Below are positions 1 to 10,829 of a stretch of DNA of 64,000 bases, piece after piece. Every line of letters begins with the position of its first letter. Position 1 is the first letter of the stretch. Both the position numbers and the translations under genes were made by a program. The notes beneath the pieces are model-generated. The model had not been told where the DNA came from. It saw only the letters and a program-made list of their open reading frames with translations, and made no database searches. The stretch spans positions 5,468,881 through 5,532,880 of the forward strand of contig NC_089223.1 in assembly GCF_963924675.1 (NCBI RefSeq). Direction: 5' to 3'. This DNA is from Phocoena phocoena (lineage: Eukaryota > Chordata > Mammalia > Artiodactyla > Phocoenidae).

Positions 1-10
1 TCCTAGTGTA

Positions 11-222
11 GGGCTTCCCTGGTGGTGCAGTGGTTGGGAGTCTGCCTGCCGATGCAGGGGACACGGGTTCGTGCCCCAGTCCGGGAAGATCCCACATGCC
101 ACGGAGCAGCTGGGCCCGTGAGCCATGGCCGCTGAGCCTGCGCGTCCAGAGCCTGTGCTCCGCAACGGGAGAGGCCACAACAATGAGAGGCCCGCGTACC
201 GCAAAAAGAAAAAAAAAAAATT
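11..222 (+). mobile_element. CHR-type tRNA-derived SINE (CHR-2-like), with target duplication
   Basis: Non-autonomous retrotransposon copied by L1 machinery. The head carries RNA polymerase III promoter boxes: an A box at 23-33 (TGGTGCAGTGG) and a B-box-like GGTTCGTGCC at 66-75. A body and an A-rich tail follow, ending near 220. The flanks repeat CTAGTGTA at 3-10 and 224-231, so both ends are defined. The short body ending in GCGTACCGC plus A-tail is the compact CHR-2-like form that I associate with cetaceans. Frames read through it on either strand are not genes. Confidence 0.93.
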
Positions 223-382
223 ACTAGTGTAGAGGTTTCAATGTTTACTTCCCTTCCAAACACCAAACTATTACTTATGTATAGTATTCTGCTTTTCCTA
301 AATCTTTAACTTGTTAATCCATCATATTCCTATGGTTAACAAAGATACCTATAAGAAAATAAAATCTAACCCAATTCACTCA

Positions 383-570
383 CTCGCTCGTTCATTAACT
401 CATTCATTCATTCAACCGTTATTTCCTTAACACCTGCCACGCACAGTCTAGACACGGTGTATAGCACATTGAATAAACCGGGGAAAAGCAAGCCTACACT
501 CACATAGTTTAACTTTTAAGAGAGAGAAAAAATAACAAACAGGTAAATTCATCACATAATTTATGGTAGT
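383..570 (-). repeat. L2 3'-end relic
   Basis: Begins with ATTCATTCATTCAACCGTTATTTCC and similar text typical of the reverse complement of the L2 3' end, followed by a degraded version of the segment normally reading 'tgccaggcactgttctaggc'. Heavily diverged ancient mammalian repeat. Family from memory. Confidence 0.6.
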
Positions 571-825
571 TAAAAACACCCATTAGGATGGATGGTGGTG
601 TTGACTGCAAAATGATATGAATGTACTTGCTATCACTAAACTATAAACTTCAAAATGGTTAAGTAGTAATTTTTATGTTTTGTGTATTTTGGCACAATAA
701 AAAAATGGGGGAGGGGGAGGGAGGTGATACAGCCAACAGATAAAAATAAACTTGGAAAGGGAACTGAAGCAATTTTAAATAGAATGGCAGACAACTGAGG
801 TTACATAAGATTGCAGATTTTAAAA

Positions 826-1136
826 TTATTATTATATAAGTTTCAGGTGTACAACATCTGTATACATTACACAGTGATCATCATCACAAGCATAGCTGCC
901 ATCTATCACCATAACAATGAACACTTTCATCCATTTCACTCACCCCCAAACCCCTTTCTCTCTGGTAACCACTAATCTGTTCTCTTTACCTGAGTTTTGT
1001 TTTGTTTTATTTTGCTTGTTCATTGGTTTTGTTTTGCTTTGGTTTCCACTCTGAGTGAAATCATACAGTATTGCTTTTTTTACTTCTGGATTACTTAACA
1101 TAACATAATACCCTCAAGATCCATCTATGTTGTTCT
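826..1136 (-). mobile_element. Old L1 3' fragment, antisense half of an inverted copy
   Basis: Reads as the reverse complement of an L1 3' UTR and ORF2 tail. It includes the complement of the segment coding 'acaacatggatggatcttgaggg'. Diverged, so an older L1M-type copy. It is adjacent to a sense-strand L1 piece at 1137-1292 that comes from just upstream in L1. That arrangement fits a twin-primed inversion with about 150 bases of L1 lost at the junction. Confidence 0.75.
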
Positions 1137-1292
1137 CAAATGGGAACACTTGTACACTATTGGTGGGGTTTTAAATTGGTACAGCTACTGTACCAAACAG
1201 TATGGAGATTTCTCAAAAAATTAAGAATAAAACACCTATATCACTTGTAGGTATTTATCCAGAGAACACGGAAACATTAAATCAAAAAGATA
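1137..1292 (+). mobile_element. Old L1 ORF2 C-terminal fragment, sense half of an inverted copy
   Basis: Sense-strand match to the part of L1 ORF2 that normally reads 'ctgttggtgggaatgtaaa' through 'atttatccagagaa'. Too diverged to keep a frame. It pairs with the antisense piece at 826-1136. Confidence 0.7.
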
Positions 1293-1295
1293 TAG

Positions 1296-2494
1296 GCTGA
1301 ATTCTCTTAGCTTTTGCTTAACTGTAAAGCTTTTGATTTCTCTGTTGAATCTGAATGAAATCCTTGCTAGGTAGAGTAAACTTGGTTGTAGCACTTGCCC
1401 TTTAAGCACCACCAAACAAGCCTTACAACAAATGCTAAAAGAACTTCTCTAGGTGGGAAACACAAGAAAAGAAAAAGACCTACAAGAACAAACCCAAATA
1501 ATTAAGAAAATGGCAATAGGAACATACATATCAATAACTGCCTTGAATGTAAATGGATTAAATGCCCCAACCAAAAGACACAGACCGGCTGAATGGAAAC
1601 AAAAACAAGACCCATATATATGCTGCCTACAAGAGATGCACTTTAGACCTAGGCACACATACAGACTGAAAGTGAGGGGATGGAAAAAGATATTCCACAC
1701 ATATGGGAATCACAAGAAAGCTGGAGTACCAATACTCATCTCGGATAAAGGAGACTTTAAAATAAAGACTGTTACAAGAGATAAGGAAAGGCCCTACATA
1801 ATGATCAAGGGATCAATCCAAGAAGAAGATATAACGATTATAAATATATATGTGCCCAACACAGGAGCACCTCAATACATAAGGCAAATGTTAACAACCA
1901 TGAAAGGGGAAATCAACAGGAACACAATAATAGTAGGGGACTTTAACACCCCACTTACACCAATGGACAGATCATCCAGACAGAAAATTAATAAGGAAAC
2001 ACAAGCTTTAAATAACACAATAGACCAAAGAGATTTAATTGATATTTATAGGACATTCCACCCAAAAGTGGCAGAATACACTTTCTTCTCAAGTGTACAT
2101 GGAACATTCTCCAGGATAGATCACATCTTGGGTCACAAATCAAGTCTTGGAAAAATGAAGAAAATTGAAATCGTATCAAGCATCTTTTCTGACCACAACG
2201 CTATGAGACTGGAAATCAATTGCAGGAAAAAAACTGTAAAAAACACAAACACATAGAGGCTAAACAGTGTGCTCCTAAATAACCAAGAGATCACTGAAGA
2301 AATCAAAGAGGAAATAAAAAAATACATAGAAAAAAATGACAATAAAAACATGATGACCCAAAACCTATAGGATGCAGCAAAAGCAGTTCTAAGAGTGAAG
2401 TTTATAACAATACAATCTCACCTCAAGAAACAAGAAAAATCTCAGATAAACAATCTAACCTTACACCTAAAGCAACTAGGGAAAGAAGAACAAA
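1296..2494 (+). mobile_element. L1 (copy X), 5' segment with a short inverted 5' tip
   Basis: First part of a 5'-truncated L1. Bases 1296-1391 are the reverse complement of the end of ORF1. From about 1406 the element reads in sense orientation, starting exactly next to the inverted part's breakpoint (ATTCAG|CACCACC in an intact L1). It continues through the ORF1 end, the inter-ORF spacer and the ORF2 endonuclease domain. The segment stops near 2494 within ORF2, where another L1 begins. The same L1 resumes at 4819. Confidence 0.85.
1453..2256 (+). pseudogene. L1 ORF2 endonuclease-domain remnant, 267 codons open
   Basis: This open frame covers the apurinic-like endonuclease domain of L1 ORF2p, the nickase that opens the genomic target for reverse transcription. 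The usual ORF2 start is the ATG at 1510-1512; the upstream codons are untranslated spacer that happens to be open. Visible motifs, in order: LNVNGLN, a QE motif (QEMHF, where L1 usually has QETH), VGDFNTPL with catalytic Asp and Asn, SRIDHILGHK, and SDHNAMRLEI with the catalytic Asp-His. All the expected catalytic residues appear to be present. The frame ends at a TAG where the family has a Trp codon (about 2255), so no reverse transcriptase follows. The host element is dead as an autonomous unit. Any product would be a truncated endonuclease, and there is no sign of a promoter of its own. Confidence 0.85.
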
Positions 2495-4818
2495 GAAAAG
2501 TTGGTTCTTTGAGGAGATAAACAAAACTGATAAACCTTTAGCCAGACTCATCAAGAAAAAAAGGGAGAGAACTTAACAAAATTAGAAATGAAAAAGGAGA
2601 CGTTACAACGGACACTGCAGAAATACAAAGGATCATAAGAGACTACTGCAAGCAACTATATGCCAATAAAATGGATAACCTGGAAGAAATGGACAAATTC
2701 TTGGAAAGCTACAACTTTCCAAGACTGAACCAGGAAGAATTAGAAAACATAAACAGACTGATCACAAGTAGTGAAATTGAAACTGTAATTTAAAATCTCC
2801 CAACAAACAAAAGTCCAGGACCAGACGGATTCACAGGTGAATTCTATCAAACATTTAGAGAAGAGCTAACACTTATCCTTCTTAAACGCTTCCAAAAATT
2901 TGCAGAGGGAGGAACACTCCCAAATTCGTGCTACAAGGCCACCATCACCCTGATACCAAAACTAGACAAAGATATCACAAAAAAGAAAATTACAGACCAA
3001 TATCACTGATGAACATTGATGCAAAAATCCTCAACAAAATACTAGTAAACAGAATTCAACAGCACATTAAAAGGATCATACATCGTGATCAAGTGGGATT
3101 GATCTCAGGAATGCAAGGAATCTTCAATATACGCAAATCAATGTGAAACACCATATTAACAAACTGAAGAATAAAACCATATGATCATCTCAATAGATGC
3201 AGAAAAAGCTTTTGACAGCATTCAACACCCATTTATGATAAAAACTCTCCAGAAAGTGGGCACAGAGGGAACTTACCTCAACATAATAAAAGCCATATAT
3301 GACAAACCCTCAACAAACATCATTCTCAATGGTGAAAAACTGAAAGCAATTCCTCTAAGATCAGGAACAAGACAAGGATGTCCACTGTCGCCACTATTAT
3401 TAAACATAGTATTAGAAGTCCTAGCCAAGGCAATCAAAGGGAAAAAAAGGAAATAAAAGGAATACGAATTGGAAAAGAAGAAGTAAAACTGTCACTGTTT
3501 GCAGATGACATGCTACTATACATAGAAAATCCTAAAGATGCCACCAGAAAACTACTAGAGCTAATCAACGAATCAGGTAATGTTGCAGGATACAAAATTA
3601 ATTCACAGAAATCTCTTGCATTCCTATACACTAAAAAAGAAAGATCAGAAAGAGAAATTAAGGAAAAAATCCCATTTAACATCACAAGAAAAAGATTTAA
3701 ATACCTAGGAATAAACCTACATAAGGAGGTAAAATATCTGTACTCTGAAAAGTGTAAAACACTATGAAAGAAATCAGAGATGACACAAACAGATGGAGAA
3801 ATATACCAATATATGATGTTCTTGGATTGGAAGAACTGATATTGTGAAAATGACTATACTACCCAAAGCAATCTACAGATTCAATGCAATCCCTTTCAAA
3901 TTACTGATGGCATTCTTCACAGAATTAGAACAAAAATTTTACAATTTGTATGGAAACACAAAAGACCCCGAATAGCAAAAGGAATCTTGACAAAGAAAAA
4001 TGGAGCTGGAGGAATCAGGCTCCCCAACTTCACACTATATTACAAAGCTACAATAATCAAGCCAGTATGGTACTGGCATGAAAACAGAAATGTAAGTCCA
4101 TGGTACAGGATAGAAAGCCCAGAGATAAACCAATGCACCTATGGCCACCTAATTTATGGCAAAGAAAATAAAAATATACAATGGAGAAAAGACAGCCTCT
4201 TCAATAAGTGGTGCTAGGAAAACTGAACAGCTACATGTAAAAGAATGAAATTAGAACACTCCCTGTTCTTTGACAGATGAATGGATAAAGAAGATGTGGC
4301 ATATATATACAATGGAATATTACTCAGCCATAAAAAGGAACGAAATTTGGTCATTTGTAGTGAGGTGGATGGACCTAGAATCTGTCATACAGAGTGAAGT
4401 ATGTCATAAAGAGAAAAACAAATACCTTATGCTAACACATATACATGGAATCTAAAAAAAAAAGAAAAGCTTCTAATTAACCTAGGGGCAGGACTGGAAT
4501 AAAGATATAGATGTAGAGAATGGACTTAAGGACAGGGGGAGTGGGAAGGGTAAGCTGGGACAAAGTGAGCGAGTGGCATTGACATATATACACTACTAAA
4601 TGCAAAATAGATAGCTAGTGGGAAACAGCCACATAGCACGGGGAGATCAGCTCAGTGCTTTGAGCACCAGAGGGATTGGATAGGGAGGGTGGGAGAGCGA
4701 TGCAAGAGGGAGAGGATATGGAGATATAAGTACACGTATAGCTGATTCGCTTTGTTATACAGCAGAAACTATCAAAACAATGTAAAGCAATTATACTCCA
4801 ATAAAGATGTTTAAAAAA
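2495..4818 (+). mobile_element. L1 (copy Y), 5'-truncated, inserted inside copy X
   Basis: Begins within ORF2 just before the segment coding KSWFFE, and runs through the reverse transcriptase, the C-terminal domain and a complete 3' UTR that ends in an AATAAAGATG-type tail and A run (4800-4818). An internal deletion near 4262 removes roughly 700 bases of ORF2 C-terminal coding sequence. Both copy Y and the resumed copy X contain the ORF2 region just after the breakpoint, so there are two elements rather than one. Removing Y joins ...AAGAAGAACAAA to AAAACCCCAAAG..., which restores the normal ORF2 text. No clear target duplication is visible because both junctions are A-rich. Confidence 0.82.
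2520..3767 (+). pseudogene. L1 ORF2 reverse-transcriptase remnant (copy Y)
   Basis: Broken ORF2 coding region for the L1 reverse transcriptase. It is spread over several frames by indels and stops. The open piece 3181-3456 holds the catalytic-Asp motif SIDAEKAFD and motif [16 protein letters not shown]. The overlapping frame 3378-3767 holds the FADD box ([14 protein letters not shown]), which carries the two other catalytic aspartates. A frame shift near 3450 separates them. The three aspartates survive, but no single frame joins them. Confidence 0.85.
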
Positions 4819-7800
4819 CCCCAAAGTTAGAAGAAGGAAAGAAATCACGAAGATCAGAGATGAAATAGAGATGAAGAAAACAATAGAAAAGATCAATGAA
4901 ACTAAAAGCTAGTTCTTTGAAAAGATAAACAAGAGTGATAAACCTTTATCCAGACTCATCAAGAAAAAGAGGGAAAGGGCTCAAATCAATAAAATTGGAA
5001 ACAAAAAGGGAGAAGTCACAATGGACACCACAGAAATACAAAGGATTATAAGAGACTACTTCAAGGAACTATGTGAACTATGTGCCAATAAAATGAACAG
5101 CCTAGAAGAAATGGACAAATTATTAGAAAGGTACAATCTCTGAAGAATGAACCAGGAAGAAATAGAAAATATCAATAGACCAATTACAAGTAATGAAGTT
5201 GAAACTGTGATTAAAAAACTTTCAACAAACCGAAGTCCAGGAACACATGGCTTTACAGGCAAATTCTATCAAACATTTACAGAAGAGGTAACACCTATAC
5301 TTCTGAAACTATTCCAAAAATATCTCAGAGGAAGGAATACTTCAAAACTCATTCTATGAGGCCCCCATCACCCTGATACCAAAACCAGACAAAGACACCA
5401 CACAAAAAAGAAAATTACAGGCCAATACCACTAATGAACATAGATGCAAAAATCCTCAAGAAAATACTATCAAACTGAATCCAACAATACTCTAAAAGGA
5501 TCATACACCATGATCAAGTGGGATTTACCTCAGGGATGCAAGGATTTTTCAATATCCACAAATCAATCAGTGTGATACACCACATAAACAAATTGAAGAA
5601 TAAAAACCATATGATCATCTCAATAAATGCAGAAAAACTTTTGCTAAAATTCAACATCAATTGATGATAAAAACTCTCTAGAAAGCAGGCATGAAGGGAA
5701 CATACCTCAACACAGTAAAGGCCATATATGACAAGCCTACAGCTAACATCATACTCAATGGTAAAAAGCTGAAAGCATTTCCTCTAAGATCAGGAACAAG
5801 ACAAGGATGTCCACTCTTGCCACTTTAATTCAACATACTTTTGGAAGTCCTAGCCACAGCAATCAGAGAAGAAAAACACTTAAAAGGAATACAAATTGGA
5901 AAAGAAGAAGTAAAACTGTCACTATTTGCAGATGACATGATACTATACATAGAAAATTGTAAAGATGCTACCAGAAAACTACTGGAGCTCATCAATGAAT
6001 TTGGTAAAGTTGAAGGATACAAAATTAATACACAGAAATCTCTTGCATTTCTATACACTAATAATGAAAGATCAGAAATAGAAATTAAAGAGACACTCCC
6101 ATTTACCATCAAATCAAAAAGAATAAAATACCTAGGAATAAACATACTGAAGCATGCAAAATATCTGTACTCCAAAAACTATAAGATGCTGTTGAAAGAA
6201 ATCACAGATGACACAAACAGATGGACAAATATAACATTTTCTTAGATTGGAAGAATCAATATTGCCAAAATGACTATACTACCCAAGGCAATCTGCAGAT
6301 TCAATGCAATCCCTGTCAAATTACTGACAGCCTTTTTCACGGAACTAGAACATAAAATCTTAAAGTTTGTATGGATACACAGAAGGCCCTGAATAGCCAA
6401 AGCAATCTTGAGGAAAAAACAAGAAAGAAAGCAGAACAAACAAAAAGAAAATCGGAGCTGGAGGAATCAGACTTCCTGACTTCGGACTATATCACAAAGC
6501 TATGGACATCAAAACAGTATGGTACTGGCACAAAAACAGACATAGAGATCAATGGAACAGGATAGAAAGCCCAGAGATAAACCCACACACCTATGGTCAA
6601 TTAATCTACAACAAAGGAGGCAAGACTACACAATGGAGTTAAGATACTCTCTTCAATAAATGGTGCTGGGAAAAGTGAACAGCTACATGTAAAAAAATGA
6701 AATTAGAACATTCTTTAATACCATATACAAAAATAAACTCAAAATGGATCAAAGACCAAAATGTCAGACCGGATACTATAAAACTCTTAGGAAAATATAG
6801 GCAGAATACTGTCTGACATAAATCAGAGCACTATCTTTCTCAATGCATCTCCCAGAGTAAGGGAAATAAAAACAAAATAAACAAATGGGACCTAATCAGA
6901 CTCAAAAGCTTTTGCACAACAAAGGAAACATAAACAAAACGAAAAGACAACCCACAGAATGGGAGAAGATGTCTGCAAACAATGTGACTGACATGGGATT
7001 AATCTCCCATATTTTCAAACCTCATGCAGCTCAATTCCAAAAACACAAACAACCCAATCAAAACATAGGCAGAAGACCTAAATTAACATTTCTCCAAAGA
7101 AGACATGCAGATGGCCAAGAGGCACATGAAAATGTGCTCAACATTGCTAATTATTAGAGAAATGCACATCAAAACTACAGTGAGATGTCACTTCACACCA
7201 GCCAGAATGGCCATCATCAAAATGTCTACAAACAATAAATGCTGGAAAGGGTGTGGAGGAAAGGGAACCCTCCTACACTGTTGGTGGGAATGTAAACTGG
7301 TGCAGCCACTATGGAGAACAGTATGGAGGATCCTTAAGAAACTAGAAATAGAGCTACCATAGGATCCAGCAATTCCACTTCTGGGCATATATGCAGGAAA
7401 AAAACATGGTTCGAAAGGAAACATGCACCCCAATGTTCATTGCAGCACTGTTTACAATAGGCAAGACATTGAATCAACCTAAGTGTCCACTGACAGAGAA
7501 ATGGATAAAGAAGACGTGATACAGATATACAATGGAATATTACTCAGCCATTAAGAAGAATGAAATAATACCATTTGCAGTAACATGGATGGACCTGGAG
7601 ATTATACTAAATGAAGTAAGTCAGACAAAGACAAATATCATATGATATCACTTATATGCAGAATCTAAAAAAAATGATACAAAGAAGTTACTCACAAAAC
7701 AGAAACAGACCCACAGACTTAGAGAACAAACTTATGGTTACCAGTGGGGAAAGATCGGGGGAAGGGATAGTAGGGAGTTTGGGATTGACATGTACACACT

Positions 7801-8009
7801 GCTATATTTAAAATAGATAACCAACAAGGACCTACTGTATAACACAGGGAACTCTGCTCAGTACTCTGTAATAACCTAACTGGGAAAAGAATTTGAAAAA
7901 GAATAGATACACGTATATGTATAACTGAATCACTGTGCTGTACACCTGAAACCAACACAACATTGTTAATTAACTCTACTCCAATATAAAATAAACATTT
8001 AAAATAATT
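4819..8009 (+). mobile_element. L1 (copy X), 3' segment to the tail
   Basis: Resumes ORF2 at CCCCAAAGTTAG, directly where 2494 left off, and runs through the reverse transcriptase, Cys-rich C-terminus and 3' UTR. The tail is ...CTCCAATATAAAATAAACATTT near 8009. Joined to 1406-2494, the element totals about 4.3 kb, which is the expected size of complete ORF2 plus 3' UTR. The 3' UTR differs from that of copy Y, so the two belong to different L1 subfamilies. Confidence 0.85.
4860..7640 (+). pseudogene. L1 ORF2 remnant, RT and C-terminal parts (copy X)
   Basis: Degenerate ORF2 coding sequence. The open piece 5841-6245 contains the FADD box ([14 protein letters not shown]). The Asp-containing AEKAFD motif upstream is disrupted (about 5620-5650). 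The C-terminal zinc-knuckle-like motif is seen at about 7240-7290 ([18 protein letters not shown]). Multiple stops and frame shifts make it non-functional. Confidence 0.8.
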
Positions 8010-8700
8010 ACATGGAAGCATTATCAAATTAGGGATGACAAGCCTTCTTAGGTTATATTGAATGGATGAATATTTGTAATATGTGTTATAAAAATTATAT
8101 GAAATTCACCCAAATCTGATATGTCCTGGTAAAATGTTATCAATCATAATTCTAGTTATTTTAAATTGTTGTATGTCACAAAATAACCAGATTTTCCTGT
8201 CAATTGCATTATAATCAGATCTATAACCGTGTCTTTTGTCATTTACAGACAACTATTGTTTTACTCTGATGCTTTTACAAGAAATGGTTCGTCTTCAGAA
8301 AAGATTCATAGAAAGTACTTTTTGACAAATGTGGGCTTTTGATAACTTTCAGATCATACCACTAAACTAAGTAAGAAATTACAGAACCCTAATAGAAAAA
8401 TGGGTGGTTTCATAAAACTTCTAATAAAAGATCAAGATCAACAAGAATTAATTACATAGGACTTAATGAACTGATGAATATGATTATAATTTTTAAGACT
8501 TTTGTCTGAAATATTACTGCCTTTTCAATCATTTTTTTCAGATATAAGGAAACATCTTCTCTTAAGCTAAGATTTACAGCAATTTTCTGAATTATAACTT
8601 TATAAGCAGAATTGAAATATTTATATTTTTCTCCCTGCCTGGTCCCTCCAGAATTTGGAAACTCTTAGTGAGTATTCTTATTTTCATGGCAATATAATTA
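8010..8700. other. No recognised feature
   Basis: AT-rich, apparently single-copy sequence. I see no coding frame of note and no repeat that I recognise. Confidence 0.5.
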
Positions 8701-8779
8701 TTTATGTAATTTTGCTAAGAATATGTTCTCCTTGGAACTGGACACAGTTGGAAACATTGGTTATATTACTAAGGCTTTG

Positions 8780-9990
8780 ACCAGCATATCATATTTTAAC
8801 AGAGGCAAGCATGGCCTCAGATATGACCAGACAGCTTTAAGGAACTAAGATTGACTTTATGGAGCCATAAAGCCCCTTGAAAAAATAGCCTGGCACCTTG
8901 TTTACAGGGTTCCTAGCAGCCTTACCAGGTGAGTAAGGAAGGAAACTCAGGATATTTGGGGGACCTCAGGAAGAGAGGAATTAACCCAAATCTATAGGTA
9001 TTACAGGTGAGTCTGATGGTAATTCCTTGGCATGGCTTCCTGACCTTGAAATGCTATTCAAAGTTCAATCTGGAGATTCCTTATGAAAAGTTCCAGCAAA
9101 GCATATTTAAAAGAATCTGTAGGGTCACTTACTCTTCTTGCTGGACTTACATAAATAATCAATTCAAGTTTAATGAAACTAAGCTTATTTTGCAAAAAAA
9201 GTTAGTCTCAATTTATCTTTGTAGAAATGTGGGTGCTTTTAGAGAAAAAATATGTTTCAGTAACACTATACTACACAGTTGTAGATATTAGATTCTAGTT
9301 CTGTTAGTCGTCTTTGAAGTTTTGTTTTTCCACCTGTAAGCTGGACTGGATCCTGAATTCTTCTAGCTTCCTCAAATATTTGACTACAACTCTCCAAACT
9401 AATGTATCCATTTTATCCCACTTTTGAAGTAAAATTATTCTTTTCCCGAAACCCTGCAAACTGAAGCTGAACTTGATTTCAACTTAAGAGAGATCGCCAC
9501 CGTAGTCCATGTTTAGACAATCCTTGTGCCTGTTGCTGTGTGGGTCACTCAGAAGTTTACTTGAACACCTGATGACATCATCAGAGACATTCAAACTGCA
9601 AAAGGTACTTGGACACTGACAACTAGAAATCTTCTGAACTGGCAGCTCTCAGGACTCACATACTGAGTTTATAATATGCTTCAACCATTAACCTTTGTTT
9701 TTATCTTGTCTCTAGAGAAATTCTTCTTAAGAAGAATATTTAATAAAGACCTGATTTCTCACAACTTAAAGGCCTAGCTCCTCTTTTATCTTTAGCTGAA
9801 GATGGTCCTTAAGGTGAGGATTTCATGTATTTGGGGGAGCTACTCAGTGTTTCTAGGTATCTCCCATGCATACATACTGTTAAACTTTGTTTCGCTTTCT
9901 CCTGTCAATCTGTCTCTTGTCAATTTATTTCTTAGACCAGCCAGAAGAACATAAAAGGTAGAGGAAAGTTTCTTTCTCTCGAAAAAAATA
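8780..9990 (+). repeat. Probable degraded LTR-retrotransposon sequence
   Basis: The stretch 8870-9110 and the end 9740-9990 (an AATAAAGACC signal, then TTTCGCTTTCTCCTGTCAATC and CCAGCCAGAAGAAC) resemble retroviral LTR text of the kind that precedes a primer site. I cannot name the family or fix the ends. The 94-codon frame at 9007-9291 has no recognisable domain and is not called as a gene. Confidence 0.35.
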
Positions 9991-10012
9991 TATATGTATG
10001 TATATCTACCAT

Positions 10013-10064
10013 GTATTTATCTATCTATCTATCTATCTATCTATCATCTATCTATCTATTTATC
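10013..10064. repeat. (TCTA)n microsatellite
   Basis: About twelve tandem TCTA units, interrupted by one ATC. Tetranucleotide tracts of this kind are commonly variable in length. Confidence 0.95.
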
Positions 10065-10104
10065 TTGATATAGTTACATCCTGTTACTCAGTAATGACCA
10101 GGCT

Positions 10105-10195
10105 GCTTTTAACACTTAAATTCAATAAGCTCCTCAAAATAAGAGTCTGTGTCTGATTCATCTGCATGATCTCTCCAGCCTGGTGAAGGTGCATA
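10105..10195 (+). repeat. L2 3'-end relic, left arm of an inverted pair
   Basis: AATAAGCTCCTCAAAAT... followed by a GTCTGTGTCTGATTCATC-type segment matches the L2 3' region (gctccttgaggg...ctgtgtctgattcatc). Bases 10145-10170 are the exact reverse complement of 10755-10780. Confidence 0.5.
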
Positions 10196-10469
10196 TAAAT
10201 TTCCCCCACTTCTTTTTCACACATAGTAGCATATAGACCCACTCTGCACTATAATTTGTTTTTGGCTTCTATATAACATCATTTCTTGTAGTGAATTCTC
10301 TATCAGTATCTAAAGCACTTTCTTATCCCTTTGGCTGATGGTATAATACTCTATGTATTTTTTTCTACCAATCTCCTCTAGATGCATATTTAGGTTTTCC
10401 CTATTGTTTACCATCATAATATACGTGTGGTCATCACAAAACATTTTATTATCTTCCCTTTATTTATTA

Positions 10470-10690
10470 ACAGCTAACAGCAGGTGAGTACTTAGAATGA
10501 TTTTGGTACCATGCGAAGTGTTTGACAGACATGACCTCTTTCAATTCTCATGTTAACTCTCTGAGGGCAGCATTGTTTTTATTACTTCTTCAGAGATGAC
10601 AAAAATAAGAGGTTGACTAATTTGTCTAAAGTGAGAAAATGAGTAAGTGGAAAATTCAGCATTGGATTGCTTGTCTGTGTGTCTCCAAAT
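10470..10690 (-). repeat. MIR SINE
   Basis: Reverse-oriented MIR: GCTAACAGCAGGTGAGTACTT, then CATGACCTCTTTCAATTCTCATG, GAGGGCAGCATT, CAGAGATGACAAAAATAAGAGG, and a degraded 'aagtcacacagctagtaagtgg' end. Ancient, inactive. Confidence 0.75.
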
Positions 10691-10744
10691 ATCTGATAAC
10701 AGAAAAAATTATGTGTTTACTTGATATCCTCCGTGTATGCAACC

Positions 10745-10800
10745 TGCTAGGGAAATCATGCAGATGAATCAGACACAGACCCACAATCTGAGGCGTTTAT
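10745..10800 (-). repeat. L2 3'-end relic, right arm of an inverted pair
   Basis: GATGAATCAGACACAGACCC fits the reverse complement of the L2 3' end. It forms a perfect 26-bp inverted repeat with 10145-10170. Confidence 0.45.
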
Positions 10801-10829
10801 TGTCTGTAAGTGTTAAGAAACAGCCTGAT

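Noticed and set aside
23..75. tRNA gene from A-box and B-box matches
   Set aside because: The boxes belong to the SINE head; no clover-leaf with acceptor stem, and an A tail and target duplication follow. The same holds for the copies at 36316 and 52941.
9007..9291. 94-codon frame as a small gene
   Set aside because: No recognisable motif, no splice or promoter context, and it lies in probable LTR-derived sequence.
10145..10780. Inverted repeat as ends of a DNA transposon
   Set aside because: No TA or 8-bp duplication outside the arms, and both arms fit L2 3' ends; kept only as a finding.
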